NCBI RefSeq assembly: GCF_907165195.1
Contig: NZ_OU015584.1
Location: forward strand, 3,668,978-3,732,977
Length of the DNA stretch: 64,000 bases
Direction of reading: 5' to 3'
Source of the DNA: Parvicella tangerina
Lineage (GTDB): Bacteria > Bacteroidota > Bacteroidia > Flavobacteriales_D > Parvicellaceae
The notes below the pieces were generated by a model that was given only the letters and a program-made list of their open reading frames with translations, was not told where the DNA came from and made no database searches. Positions 38,702 through 48,191 of the stretch are shown here, one piece after another. Made by a program: the position numbers and the translations under genes. The stretch's first letter is position 1, and each line of letters begins with the position of its first letter.

Positions 38702-39442
38702 CTAAAAAGTATTAATGCGATCTAGAAAATCGGTCATTTTTCTTCTGGCTACTGGCACCATCTTACCATTATCTAGTACAGCCATATTCCCTTCTTTTCG
38801 GCTAAACTCTTTTAAGTGATGTTCAACATTCACGATATACGACTTATGAGTTCTGTAGAATACATTCGCATTTAGCTTCTCCTCATATACTTTGATGTTT
38901 TTACTACTCAAATGTCTTGAACCATCAGACATGTAGATCATTGTGTAATTATCGCTTGCCTCTAAATAGGTAATCTCTTCGTTTTTGATAATGATGAACC
39001 CATCTCTAGTTGGCACACTAATTCGATCATTATCTTGGTCAGCTGCCATTTTTTCCTCTAGCTCACTCTCATCCATAATTGTATGGATGCGCATAATCTT
39101 TTCAACGGCCTTTTGAAGGTCCTCGATACTGATCGGTTTTTCCAGGTAATCAATAGCATCAGCTTTAAAAGCTTTTAGTGCATACTCGTTATAAGCTGTA
39201 GTAAAAATCACAGAAAAATCACGATTTTCGTAACTTTCTAAAAGCGAAAAGCCATCCTCATTAGGCATCGCAATGTCCAGAAAAACCACTTCTGGATCTT
39301 CTTCGTCAATTAACTTTCTTGCTTCTGCCACAGAAGCTGCTAAACCCACCACTTCAAGTTCTGGACAAAACTCATCTACCAAAATCTTCAAATTCTCACG
39401 AGCATTCATCTCGTCATCAACTATAATTGTTTTCAGTGCCAT
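38702..39442 (-). CDS. LytTR-type response regulator
   Basis: A 246-residue two-component regulator. The receiver domain (about 3-120) has VDDE at the N-terminus, phospho-acceptor Asp56 in VVFLDIAMP and Lys in the YLEKPIS motif. The C-terminal LytTR DNA-binding domain (about 145-240) has YLEASDNYTMIY and the HKSYIVN motif. ATG 39442 is chosen because the longer in-frame TTG at 39469 falls inside a perfect -7 box. No sensor kinase gene is adjacent. LytTR proteins bind pairs of direct repeats; such a pair occurs at 49930-49963. Confidence 0.93.
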   Translation of the reverse strand: MALKTIIVDDEMNARENLKILVDEFCPELEVVGLAASVAEARKLIDEEDPEVVFLDIAMPNEDGFSLLESYENRDFSVIFTTAYNEYALKAFKADAIDYLEKPISIEDLQKAVEKIMRIHTIMDESELEEKMAADQDNDRISVPTRDGFIIIKNEEITYLEASDNYTMIYMSDGSRHLSSKNIKVYEEKLNANVFYRTHKSYIVNVEHHLKEFSRKEGNMAVLDNGKMVPVARRKMTDFLDRINTF

Positions 39443-39466
39443 AACAGTTAGTTTTAAAGGTTTAAC

Positions 39467-39474
39467 CAAAACTA
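39467..39474 (-). promoter_or_regulatory. -7 box of the LytTR regulator gene
   Basis: TAGTTTTG on the minus strand, an exact TAnnTTTG match, 24 bases before ATG 39442. Confidence 0.55.
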
Positions 39475-39616
39475 TGTTAAATAAATATAAATCACAGGAC
39501 CTATTGAGTAACTCGACCTTCTCATTGAGTAACTGACATTTATTTTAAGATAACCGGTAAACACAGAAGTGTTGATATATTGACTACTCCTATCGATAAC
39601 CCATTCTTTTTCCAAT

Positions 39617-39624
39617 TAATTTTG
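39617..39624 (+). promoter_or_regulatory. -7 box of the CvpA-family gene
   Basis: TAATTTTG, an exact TAnnTTTG match, ending five bases before ATG 39630. Confidence 0.55.
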
Positions 39625-39629
39625 ATGCA

Positions 39630-40172
39630 ATGAGCTATGTTGACATCATTATATTGATCCCATTATTGTGGGCCGGTTATAGAGGATTTACAAAAGGTGT
39701 GATCATCGAAGTTGTTAGCATTCTCGCTTTTGTTCTGGGTGTATGGGGAGCAATCCACTTTTCAGACTATATTGCTGGTTACGTGCGAGACCATATCAAT
39801 GCAGAATACGAACCTGTCATTTCCTTCTCGCTACTTTTTATTGGAATTGTAATCCTCGTTTTTGTTATTGGTAAATTACTCGAAAGACTGGTTAATCTTG
39901 CTCAACTAAAGTTGGCTAACAAAGTGGCCGGAGCTGTATTTGGGGTTGGAAAAATCGTGCTCATCCTAAGTTTTCTAGTCATTATTGTTAATCAATATGA
40001 TGCCAAATTCAAGTTTATTCCAAAAGAAGTAAAAGAAGACTCGTTACTTTACGATCCATTAATCGATCTATCAAAAAAGGTAGTCCCAGCGGTTGAAGGA
40101 AGCGACACTTTTAAAGAAGGAAATAGTTTTAAAGACCTCTTCTCAGGAGAGAAGTTATTCGCAAGAAACTAA
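39630..40172 (+). CDS. CvpA family membrane protein
   Basis: A 180-residue protein with four membrane helices. The opening YVDIIILIPLLWAGYRGFTKG is typical of the CvpA/colicin V production family. The soluble C-terminal 40 residues are polar. The family affects envelope homeostasis and purine-linked phenotypes in Escherichia coli, but its biochemical role is not settled. It has its own promoter with an extremely short leader. Confidence 0.88.
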   Translation: MSYVDIIILIPLLWAGYRGFTKGVIIEVVSILAFVLGVWGAIHFSDYIAGYVRDHINAEYEPVISFSLLFIGIVILVFVIGKLLERLVNLAQLKLANKVAGAVFGVGKIVLILSFLVIIVNQYDAKFKFIPKEVKEDSLLYDPLIDLSKKVVPAVEGSDTFKEGNSFKDLFSGEKLFARN

Positions 40173-40192
40173 TTCATGCGCTCTCAAATCCG

Positions 40193-40200
40193 TAACTTTG
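40193..40200 (+). promoter_or_regulatory. -7 box of the DUF72 gene
   Basis: TAACTTTG, an exact TAnnTTTG match, 16 bases before ATG 40217. Confidence 0.55.
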
Positions 40201-40216
40201 GGACAAACTCTAGGTT

Positions 40217-41095
40217 ATGAAGTTCGGAAAAGTAGAAAGCGTAAAGGGCATAGACCTATCCCTTCCAGCAGACCATCCAGATACAAAGAAAGTTTTTGAA
40301 GCTGCTAAGCCAGATCGAGCTAGCGGTCTTCCTCCCATTTATGTGGGCTGTGCAAAGTGGAATCGTCAAGAACTTAAAGGGTTCTACCCAAGAGGAACAA
40401 AAGATGAATTGACCTATTATTCCACACAATTTAACTCCATTGAGCTCAACGCTAGTTTTTATCGAATTTTTCCTCCAGAGCAATTCGAAAAGTGGAAAGA
40501 CAAAACTCCAGACGGCTTTAAGTTCTTTCCTAAACTCCCTCAAGAGATCTCTCACTTTAAGCAATTAAATGATGTGGGGGAAGTAGTAGACCGCTATTTG
40601 AACTCAGCAATACGCCTTGAAGAAAAGCTAGGGACTATGTTTCTTCAATTGCATGAAAGGTTTGCCCCTAACAGGTTTGACAAGCTTTCAAACTTCATAG
40701 AATTATGGCCCAAAGAACTCCCATTGACTGTTGAAGTGCGGCACACCGATTGGTTTAATGAAACTGCTGTTTTTGATGAGTTATTCGCTCTATTGAACTC
40801 AAATGGTATCACCTGCACTTTAGTTGACACCGCAGGAAGAAGAGACCTGATTCATATGCGAATGACCACTCCAAAACCTTTTGTGCGATATGTCGGTGCC
40901 AACGACCCTTCAGACTATGATCGTTTAACCGAATGGGTAGATCGTATTGGAGTATGGATCGAGCAAGGCATGACAGAATTAGACTTTTTCATTCATCAGA
41001 ACATCGAAGAAGCCTCACCGCTTCTAGCCGCTCATTTTGTAACGTTACTCAATTCAAGATTCGGCTATGACCTTCATGTACCCGTAATGCCCTGA
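40217..41095 (+). CDS. DUF72 domain protein
   Basis: A 292-residue protein of the DUF72 (YecE-like) TIM-barrel family. Seen: YVGCAKWNRQELKGFYP near residue 47, FNSIELNASFYR near residue 75, and the EVRHTDWF motif near residue 175. The first 40 residues form an N-terminal extension beyond the core. No reaction is established for the family. It stands alone, with its own promoter. Confidence 0.92.
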   Translation: MKFGKVESVKGIDLSLPADHPDTKKVFEAAKPDRASGLPPIYVGCAKWNRQELKGFYPRGTKDELTYYSTQFNSIELNASFYRIFPPEQFEKWKDKTPDGFKFFPKLPQEISHFKQLNDVGEVVDRYLNSAIRLEEKLGTMFLQLHERFAPNRFDKLSNFIELWPKELPLTVEVRHTDWFNETAVFDELFALLNSNGITCTLVDTAGRRDLIHMRMTTPKPFVRYVGANDPSDYDRLTEWVDRIGVWIEQGMTELDFFIHQNIEEASPLLAAHFVTLLNSRFGYDLHVPVMP

Positions 41096-41159
41096 AGTCA
41101 GAAGAAAAAGAAGAAAGAAACAAAAACACTGTTTGACTAATTCTTTTGTGCTGAGTAAT

Positions 41160-41167
41160 TATCTTTG
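41160..41167 (+). promoter_or_regulatory. -7 box of holB
   Basis: TATCTTTG, an exact TAnnTTTG match, ending four bases before ATG 41172. Confidence 0.55.
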
Positions 41168-41171
41168 AGGC

Positions 41172-42296
41172 ATGTTGTTCAAAGACGTCATAGGAAGAGA
41201 AGACCTTAAAGAGCACCTGAAGCATACGGTTCAGAACAAAAGGATTAGTCATGCCCAAATGTTCTTGGGTAAAGAAGGCTCCGGAGGAATTCCCATGGCA
41301 CTAGCCTATACCAGGTATATTCTGTGTGAAAACAGGTCTGAGCAAGACGCTTGTGGAAGCTGTAGAAACTGTATTCGCATGGATAAATTAGAGCATCCGG
41401 ATGTTCATTTTTCGTATCCTGTGCAATTGGTTTCTAAAAAAGTAGATTGTAGTGATGATGTGCTGACTCAATGGCGAGAGTTGATTTCAGAAAATCCTTA
41501 TTTCTCCTCGAGTGACTGGTACGACAAACAACTCGGAAACAAAAAACAAGGAACTATAGGAACAAAGGAGGCTGAAAGTATTGTCAAAAAGCTATCCTTA
41601 AAATCATTTGAAGGAAACTATAAAGTGCTTATCATGTGGCTTCCTGAACTCATGAACATCTCTGCATCTAATAAATTGTTGAAGATCATTGAGGAACCTC
41701 CCGCAAATACGCTTTTTATTCTAGTTTCCGAAAATGCGGATCGTATCATTTCGACCATCTTATCCAGAACACAGTTGGTAAAAGTATTGCCTCCCAAAGA
41801 GGATGAAATCGCCCAATATCTGGCCGATCATTACGAGCTTTCATTTGAAGAAGGGAAAAACTTTGCACATTTGGCCGAACGTAACGTTGCTGAAGCCATC
41901 CATCTGATCAAGCACTCTGAGTCATCTAGCTTTAATATTGAGAACTTCATTCAGTGGATGCGTATCTGCTACAAGAGAGATGTTGCTGAAACCATCAACT
42001 GGGTAGACCAGATCGCTAAAGCAGGGAGAGAAGATCAGAAATCCTTTTTGAAATACTGTTTGCAAATGTTTAGAAACGCCATCGTAGGTCATTACACGGG
42101 TGGTGAAACAGTGACACTAACGAAAGAACAAGAAGGCTTCTTAAAAAAATTCGCTCCGTTTATCAATCACAATAACATTGTACCCTTGACAGAGTCGATT
42201 GAAGAAGCGCACTACCACATTGAGCGGAATGCCAACCCAAAGATTCTCTTCATGGATGTTTCTTTAAAGATTTTCTTACAGCTCAAGAAAGCATAA
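41172..42296 (+). CDS. holB: DNA polymerase III delta' subunit (clamp loader)
   Basis: A 374-residue AAA+ clamp-loader subunit. Seen: the HAQMFLGKEGSGG segment in place of a full Walker A, four Cys of the zinc module (ENRSEQDACGSCRNC), an internal NKLLKIIEEPPANTLFILV motif, and LSRTQ at the SRC position. It helps load the sliding clamp at the fork, together with primase (dnaG is 4 kb away). Its stop is one base from a remnant of the M23 peptidase 3' end, which indicates the ancestral neighbour on the other strand. Confidence 0.93.
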   Translation: MLFKDVIGREDLKEHLKHTVQNKRISHAQMFLGKEGSGGIPMALAYTRYILCENRSEQDACGSCRNCIRMDKLEHPDVHFSYPVQLVSKKVDCSDDVLTQWRELISENPYFSSSDWYDKQLGNKKQGTIGTKEAESIVKKLSLKSFEGNYKVLIMWLPELMNISASNKLLKIIEEPPANTLFILVSENADRIISTILSRTQLVKVLPPKEDEIAQYLADHYELSFEEGKNFAHLAERNVAEAIHLIKHSESSSFNIENFIQWMRICYKRDVAETINWVDQIAKAGREDQKSFLKYCLQMFRNAIVGHYTGGETVTLTKEQEGFLKKFAPFINHNNIVPLTESIEEAHYHIERNANPKILFMDVSLKIFLQLKKA

Positions 42297-42297
42297 T

Positions 42298-42330
42298 TCA
42301 CATAGACTGCGTAGGTTGAGATGAAATCTT
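42298..42330 (-). pseudogene. detached 3' end of the M23 peptidase gene (remnant)
   Basis: On the minus strand these 33 bases encode KISSQPTQSM and a TGA stop, identical in protein sequence to the last ten codons and stop of the intact M23 gene at 49982-50014. About 26 of 33 bases match, and every difference is at a third codon position. There is no start codon, and a TAG lies in frame two codons upstream, so it is not a gene by itself. It lies between the holB stop and the last lipoprotein gene and marks the distal junction of the accessory cluster. Confidence 0.8.
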
Positions 42331-42345
42331 CCGTTGCTAAAGTCG

Positions 42346-43152
42346 TTATAGTTTCCTACCTAGATATTGTCTTTCAACATAATTGGGATCATTCGGGTTA
42401 AAAAATGTAAAGTCCATTTCTACTATTCCATCCATCCTGATATGTACATCACCCTGCATCGCATCACACTGCATGGTACTTACCCCATAAAATCCGAACA
42501 TTTGACGATAATTAGAACCAGTTGGTCTCGCCTGTTGAATACAGTTGCTTCCCAAACCATCATAATTCTCTATATTAAAATAGACATCCCCAACTTGATA
42601 AGTAACATCTATATGAATGTCAAAACTATCCGGCAAATGAGCTGATTTTACTCTAAAATCACCTTCCACAGGACCTAAAATAGCATCTGGACTATTGTAT
42701 ATAGGCAAATTGGAAACGTGGAGTGTTTTTGAAATAGAGTCATACCCATCATCATTGGGTAAACAATTTGTATTCGGTGTTTTTTGCACTGCCAAAGAGA
42801 TAGTGTGGTTTGTCCCAGCTAGTACATCATCAAAATATCGAGTTATTTGCTGATCTGTCACTACCTCTGCCCCCAAATACCAGGTATACTCTGCATTCTC
42901 TTCCAATGCCGTAAAACGAACATTCTTCCCTTTAAAAATAGTATCCGTCTCGGTATATTTGGTTAGGCTAGGTATGGGGGTTGTCAGTTCCTCCATTAAA
43001 AACTCCGCACTCACTTCTGTAGCACAATCACAGGGTTCTTCTGCCTCTTCCATCACTGGAGGTTGCTCCTTTCCGCAACTTGATAGCACCAACAAGATAG
43101 TCAAGAGCATCACTATCCAAGTACTTTTCTTGATCTCCATTAAAAAAGTCAT
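42346..43152 (-). CDS. mosaic lipoprotein paralog D
   Basis: A 268-residue lipoprotein (LVLSSC, lipid Cys26; Met5 is an alternative start). After the Cys comes the block GKEQPPVMEEAEEPCDC shared by all four paralogs, then a PKD/Ig-like domain (about 60-150, with EYTWYLGAEVV and CLPNDDGYDSISK), then a C-terminal domain ending YLGRKL. Its mature region is closest to paralog A (48192-49031), while its signal peptide is closest to paralog C. Function unknown. Last gene of a minus-strand cluster, three bases after paralog C. Confidence 0.8.
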   Translation of the reverse strand: MTFLMEIKKSTWIVMLLTILLVLSSCGKEQPPVMEEAEEPCDCATEVSAEFLMEELTTPIPSLTKYTETDTIFKGKNVRFTALEENAEYTWYLGAEVVTDQQITRYFDDVLAGTNHTISLAVQKTPNTNCLPNDDGYDSISKTLHVSNLPIYNSPDAILGPVEGDFRVKSAHLPDSFDIHIDVTYQVGDVYFNIENYDGLGSNCIQQARPTGSNYRQMFGFYGVSTMQCDAMQGDVHIRMDGIVEMDFTFFNPNDPNYVERQYLGRKL

Positions 43153-43155
43153 TTC

Positions 43156-43980
43156 TTATAGTTTTCTTCCGTGATATATTTCTGGGAAAGGATCCTGTTG
43201 TGAATTGAATACTGGGTTTCCACGAGATATGTACAGATGAAACTCATTATTAAAATCGATCTCCGCTTCATAGTAAAAGCTGTTATAAGGATTAATCGCA
43301 ACTATACCGTCCATTTTAACATAGCGGTAATTTCTCCACAAATAATCTCCCGCTACATAATGATCCAGCGTATCCCCAAGTCCATTATAATTATATATAT
43401 CCACAAAATGACAGTTACCTGCTGATGGGCCTACTTTACGTAAACGTATATCAAACCCAATATCCAGAGAATCAGCAGAACCCTCTGGTGCTACTCTAAA
43501 CCATCCTTCCATCAATGCACTATCACATTTATACATAACTTCAAATGTCTTACTGATAGAATCATAGCCATCATCGTTTGGAAAACAATTAATATTTGGC
43601 TCACTTCTAACGGCTAGAGATACTGTTATCTGTTGACCCACCTGTGCATCATCAAAATATCTGATCACTGATCGTGTATCCAAAACTTCCGTGCCTATAT
43701 ACCAAGTGTAATGGTCAGCATTTTCCATCTTTGCTTTGAATTCTACATTTTTTTGAGATAGAATGACATCCGTTGAAGTACGAATATCAGATTCCCAATT
43801 TCCAAAGGGAGCTAAAATCTCCAAAATCTCAAACTCCGCACTCACCTCCGTAGCACAATCACAAGGATCCTCAGCCTCTTCCATCACTGGAGGTTGTTCC
43901 TTTCCGCAGCTTGATAGCACCAACAAGATAGTTAAGAGCGTCAGTATCCAAGTACTTTTATGAACCCCAATCAAACACAT
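43156..43980 (-). CDS. mosaic lipoprotein paralog C
   Basis: A 274-residue lipoprotein (LVLSSC, lipid Cys25). The mature protein has the shared acidic/Cys block (VMEEAEDPCDCATEVSA), a PKD/Ig-like domain (HYTWYIGTEVLDTRSVIRYF, CFPNDDGYDSISK) and a C-terminal domain ending YHGRKL. Its mature region is close to paralog B (43985-44818), but its signal peptide STWILTLLTILLVLSSC matches paralog D. It shares a 74-bp identical DNA block with paralog A. No known function; an outer-membrane or surface location is inferred from the lipid anchor. Confidence 0.8.
   Translation of the reverse strand: MCLIGVHKSTWILTLLTILLVLSSCGKEQPPVMEEAEDPCDCATEVSAEFEILEILAPFGNWESDIRTSTDVILSQKNVEFKAKMENADHYTWYIGTEVLDTRSVIRYFDDAQVGQQITVSLAVRSEPNINCFPNDDGYDSISKTFEVMYKCDSALMEGWFRVAPEGSADSLDIGFDIRLRKVGPSAGNCHFVDIYNYNGLGDTLDHYVAGDYLWRNYRYVKMDGIVAINPYNSFYYEAEIDFNNEFHLYISRGNPVFNSQQDPFPEIYHGRKL
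43838..43911 (-). repeat. 74-bp block identical to 48880-48953
   Basis: Encodes the conserved segment just after the lipid Cys of paralog C. All 74 bases match the copy in paralog A five kilobases away. Related but diverged copies lie at 43007-43080 (paralog D) and about 44667-44737 (paralog B). Confidence 0.9.
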
Positions 43981-43984
43981 CTCT

Positions 43985-44818
43985 TTATAATTTTCTTCCG
44001 TGATAAATTTCTGGGAAAGGATCCGATTTTGGATTAAAATTGGGATTACCTCTAGAAATATACAAATGGTAAGTATTACTTAAATCCATTTCAGCTTGAC
44101 AATAAAAACTGTTGTATGGATTGATCGGCAGTAAATTCTCCATCGTTATAAATCTATAATTTCTCCATAACCTAAGTTGAGCATGATATCTTTCAATTGT
44201 ATCTCCTTGTAAATTGTAGTTAAAAACATCAGAATAAACACAATTATCTCCAATCGTAGATGATGTTTCCAACCCAATATCAAATCCAATATCAACACTG
44301 TCAGTCGAACCTTCCAAGGCAACTCTAAACCACCCCTCAATCAATGCACTATCGCATTTATACACTACTTCAAATGTCTTACTGATCGAATCATAGCCAT
44401 CATCATTCGGAAAACAATTTGTATTGGGTTCACTCCTTACCGCTAATGAAATGGTTATGGGTTGTCCCACCTGTGCATCATCAAAATATCTGATCACCGA
44501 TCTGGTATCTAAAACTTCTGTGCCTATATACCAAGTGTATTTGTCAGCATTTTCCATTTTTGCTTTGAACTCCACATTTTTTTGTGACAATACTATATCT
44601 GTTGGGGTTTTGATATCCTTCACCCAATAGTTTAGATTAGTCATCAATTCTAAAATCTCAAACTCCGCACTCACTTCTGTAGCACAATCACAAGGTTCTT
44701 CTGCCTCTTCCATCACTGGAGGTTGTTCCTCCTTACTGCATGAAAAAAACAAGATCACTAGCGTAATAAATGCTCTAGTGGTTAAATAATTAACTATATG
44801 TCTCAATGAGTATTTCAT
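43985..44818 (-). CDS. mosaic lipoprotein paralog B
   Basis: A 277-residue lipoprotein. The anchor is FFSC (Cys27), and the signal peptide is unrelated to those of paralogs C and D. The mature part is a near copy of paralog C: KYTWYIGTEVLDTRSVIRYF, CFPNDDGYDSISKTFEV, YKCDSALIEGWFRVA, and the end YHGRKL. Four bases separate it from paralog C downstream. Function unknown. Confidence 0.8.
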   Translation of the reverse strand: MKYSLRHIVNYLTTRAFITLVILFFSCSKEEQPPVMEEAEEPCDCATEVSAEFEILELMTNLNYWVKDIKTPTDIVLSQKNVEFKAKMENADKYTWYIGTEVLDTRSVIRYFDDAQVGQPITISLAVRSEPNTNCFPNDDGYDSISKTFEVVYKCDSALIEGWFRVALEGSTDSVDIGFDIGLETSSTIGDNCVYSDVFNYNLQGDTIERYHAQLRLWRNYRFITMENLLPINPYNSFYCQAEMDLSNTYHLYISRGNPNFNPKSDPFPEIYHGRKL

Positions 44819-44855
44819 TCAGGCATCTTCATTTTATGTTATAGAAAGGACGCTG

Positions 44856-45329
44856 TTATTCTTTCCTAGTCAACACCAGTTTTACAGTACTTCCCTCATA
44901 CCCCACCGTGGTATTGCTCTCAAAGCTCATTTCCTTTTTCTTAGCCTTGATCACCTCATAGTTACCGGAGTAATTGTAACACTGGATCTCTGAAATATCA
45001 GTAATGAAATCACAACAGTCTGCCCCATCTCTTCGATACAAAACAAACTCCTTTCCTTTGTCTTGAAACTGCCAGATAAAATCAGCCGAATTATCTCCAG
45101 TGATCCATTGACCCGTACATGTATCTGCGTAGATATCACAGTCGTCAATCCTCAAGGTGGGTATCACTGTCTCACTTACGCCATCCACAGTTATTTCCGA
45201 AACTTGCCATTCTCCAGACATCACTTCCTTTTGCATCCATCTTTTTGAATAGCGTTCTTCTTTATTGCAGGAGCTTAACAATGAAACGCCCACAAAAAGA
45301 AGCAAAAAATATTTGATCATTTTTATCAT
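44856..45329 (-). CDS. small lipoprotein, lipocalin-like
   Basis: A 157-residue lipoprotein (LLSSC, lipid Cys21). The segment after the anchor (SGEWQVSEITVDG) and the predicted all-beta remainder resemble lipocalin-like lipoproteins of Bacteroidota; eight Cys or so in the middle (DDCDIYADTC, DCC) are unusual. It is unrelated to the A-D paralogs. It overlaps the upstream 953-residue gene by four bases, so the two are translationally coupled and may act together. Confidence 0.75.
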   Translation of the reverse strand: MIKMIKYFLLLFVGVSLLSSCNKEERYSKRWMQKEVMSGEWQVSEITVDGVSETVIPTLRIDDCDIYADTCTGQWITGDNSADFIWQFQDKGKEFVLYRRDGADCCDFITDISEIQCYNYSGNYEVIKAKKKEMSFESNTTVGYEGSTVKLVLTRKE

Positions 45330-48187
45330 TTCTGTATTACCAATTTTTCTGTTTTAGTTAGATTGCCAGATTTTAGTACGACAAAGTAATAACCTGAAGA
45401 CAAGTCCATAAGGTCTAACTCATTTACATTCACCCCTTCAGTTAAATACGCTGCCGATATCTGTTTTGTTGACAATGTTTTACCGGTCATATCTAGTAAG
45501 CTAATATGCAGATCTTCACCTGTTGAACACACAAATCCAATAGCCACAGAACTAGAAGTTGGGTTAGGATATAAATTAAAAGCTAAATATTCTGGTTGGT
45601 CAATTGGCAAGGTATCTTCTTCATCATTGACACGATCAAAATGATTCTTACTTAAGTTCGCTTGATAAGCTGTCCCATTCGGACTATTACCTGCACAGAA
45701 GCTTTCTACATAGGATGTCGTAGCCTCAGGAGTTGGTGATGAATAATCAAGTATGGGTTGAATATCAACGACTACTTCTGGCGCCACTTGAGAATTGTTT
45801 ACTTGGTAAACTTCATTACCAGCCAACATGAAGACATTATATCCATTTGCTACTGTGATATCTCCATCAATGGTCAAATTATTCCAACATTGACAGGTAT
45901 AGGTGGAACCGTTCAGTACACATCCATCTATCGCAGAACCATCAAAATAAGTATCTGTAAATGTTAAATTCTCAGGTGATGCATCAATATCAGAACTAGA
46001 TCCTCCAATATCGGGTACGATCTCAGTATCATTAAGATAAGCTATGTCGTTGGGATCAACTGGATAAGTAAATACATAGGTACCTTCATTCTTATATCCA
46101 TCAGTATCATAAGACTCATAAACAATATGAAGTTGCACTTTTAATTCAACTGCTTGCAGCGTATACTGTAATCCATCAACAGCTGGAACAGAAGGATCCG
46201 CATAAGATGAACTATTGTAATAGGCGTACTGTGTTTCAACTCCCATACTAGGAACCAGCGTATTGAATGCATCAACAGGCACAGATAAACTATTAAATAC
46301 GATCACACAATCTCTATCCAGAATAGGTTCACCAGCCTTCCATAAAGCTTGTTCTGCTGCAGAAAATGGAGTGGATGAAGTGATCATGTGTCTATCAATA
46401 ATATCATAGGCACTGGTTCCCATACTATCTGAAACCACATTTGCCGTTGCCCCTACATGGTTGAAGGCTTGTATGTATTGTCTGTAATGCGCACTATAAA
46501 CAAATGGGTTAGCCGCATCAATATAGGCATCACTCCACTCCATAGCGTCTAAGATGGAATTTCGCTTTACGGTTATTCTATAAGAACACTCCATCGTATA
46601 ACTTTCAATATCCAATGCAGGGTTTAATGTATATTTCAGAGGTTCCGATAATTTCATCTGATACGTCCTTAAATCTTCATTAAAATAGATCGTACCATTC
46701 GGGTTGGAAGGATAACTAATCTGATTGATCAATTCGGGAGAACTCGATGAAAAATCTACTTTTGGACTTTCAAGTAATGCAAAAACTCCTACTCCTGAAT
46801 TATATACTGGATATCCATGAGGAGCATTTTGTAAATCATTCAGCGTATTGTTAGGGTCATCATTATTCATAAATGAACCCGGTGTAAAAAAGGTTGGTCC
46901 ATTCACAGGAGTATAATCTGACATCGTTCCTGAAAATTGCATTTCAGTAAATGAGGCAGTTGGCATACTTGGTTTTGTTGGCTCTTTTTTTGTTTTAAAT
47001 TTATTGATAAAAGTAGTCGCCTCCTTGGATATGGCTTCTTTAGCCTGCTCAACTAATGGATCTAAATCGATGGAATCTTTACCAATTACCTCACCGGCAA
47101 ATTGCTCCAAGGCACCAAACCAAGGCATACCAGTTGCAGCCGTTAAGGCGGCACTTGTCCCATTAACCACAAGATCTTTAAAGGCTTTTAGAATGACTAG
47201 CTTCTTTTCTAAGTCTTCATTATACTGATTTACAGCATCAAGCTCATCTTTATAGGCTTGGTAGGAACTTATGTAGTCATCTACTAGGTCTCCCATTGTT
47301 TTATACATCACATACCCACCATCCATATCTGAACCGTTGGACACATCAATACCACTTAGGAAATCAGCATTCACAACATTTCCATTGGCATCAATAAGAT
47401 CTTGCTCTATCGAAATAGAACGACCATATAATTTAAAATCAGTGACTGAGAAAAATTCAAAGTCTATTGACAATTGCGATGGATAATAACAAACACAGGG
47501 ATCGTAAGTCAACTGAAAATCAACGCTTTTCCAGAAATTAATTTGTCCTGCTGGTGGAGCAACTGCAAACAACTTAGTTGCAACAGTTCCTTTATCCAGT
47601 GTTCTATCGGTTCCTTTAGCTAATCTTAAGATCCCTGATGCAGAAGAAGACTTATACTCAAGTACCACTTTCACACCATCCACAGCATCAACAGGAGGTT
47701 CGTTGTAGCCATACTGGAAAAACAGTCTAAAAACACCTGTATAACGGTTGTAGAAACCTAAATACGGTATTGAAGTTAAATCTACATTGTTATGAATGGT
47801 AACGTTATCCGGATATCGTCCTAAGTTCGCTAACATTAATTCCCACCCGTTATCTGGATGAACATATTCACCTCCAAGATCCTTTCGAAGATATTGATAA
47901 TCAGATATGTTCTGGTTATACGACTGGATATTACTCATCGTTGTGTACGGCTGAGTTGGATTATACATCATGTTATCCAATGAATAACTATTTGGTGTCC
48001 ACCAATCTAACCCATTTAAGTAACGTTGATCTTGTGAATAGGGAGGTCCTGACGTTTGTAAATCAGGTAATTGATCATTATGTGAATTGTTCGGATCGGT
48101 CGACACGTCATGTTCACATTGTGCGTGTGATATTACACCATAGCCTACCAAAAAGCATAGTGTAATTAGTTTATGTAAAGTTTTCAT
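45326..48187 (-). CDS. large secreted protein with T9SS type A sorting domain
   Basis: A 953-residue protein with a signal peptide (about 1-22, SHAQ) and a C-terminal type A sorting domain (about 875-953: AFNLYPNPTSSSVAIGF ... GYYFVVLKSGNLTKTEKLVI). Between them is a large unrecognised region with a short coiled coil and helical stretch (about 300-405, SYQAYKDELDAVNQYNEDLEKK), flanked by beta-rich segments. Exported through the outer membrane by T9SS and probably displayed at the surface. It sits between lipoprotein paralog A (4 bases upstream) and the small lipoprotein. Confidence 0.88.
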   Translation of the reverse strand: MKTLHKLITLCFLVGYGVISHAQCEHDVSTDPNNSHNDQLPDLQTSGPPYSQDQRYLNGLDWWTPNSYSLDNMMYNPTQPYTTMSNIQSYNQNISDYQYLRKDLGGEYVHPDNGWELMLANLGRYPDNVTIHNNVDLTSIPYLGFYNRYTGVFRLFFQYGYNEPPVDAVDGVKVVLEYKSSSASGILRLAKGTDRTLDKGTVATKLFAVAPPAGQINFWKSVDFQLTYDPCVCYYPSQLSIDFEFFSVTDFKLYGRSISIEQDLIDANGNVVNADFLSGIDVSNGSDMDGGYVMYKTMGDLVDDYISSYQAYKDELDAVNQYNEDLEKKLVILKAFKDLVVNGTSAALTAATGMPWFGALEQFAGEVIGKDSIDLDPLVEQAKEAISKEATTFINKFKTKKEPTKPSMPTASFTEMQFSGTMSDYTPVNGPTFFTPGSFMNNDDPNNTLNDLQNAPHGYPVYNSGVGVFALLESPKVDFSSSSPELINQISYPSNPNGTIYFNEDLRTYQMKLSEPLKYTLNPALDIESYTMECSYRITVKRNSILDAMEWSDAYIDAANPFVYSAHYRQYIQAFNHVGATANVVSDSMGTSAYDIIDRHMITSSTPFSAAEQALWKAGEPILDRDCVIVFNSLSVPVDAFNTLVPSMGVETQYAYYNSSSYADPSVPAVDGLQYTLQAVELKVQLHIVYESYDTDGYKNEGTYVFTYPVDPNDIAYLNDTEIVPDIGGSSSDIDASPENLTFTDTYFDGSAIDGCVLNGSTYTCQCWNNLTIDGDITVANGYNVFMLAGNEVYQVNNSQVAPEVVVDIQPILDYSSPTPEATTSYVESFCAGNSPNGTAYQANLSKNHFDRVNDEEDTLPIDQPEYLAFNLYPNPTSSSVAIGFVCSTGEDLHISLLDMTGKTLSTKQISAAYLTEGVNVNELDLMDLSSGYYFVVLKSGNLTKTEKLVIQK

Positions 48188-48191
48188 TTAT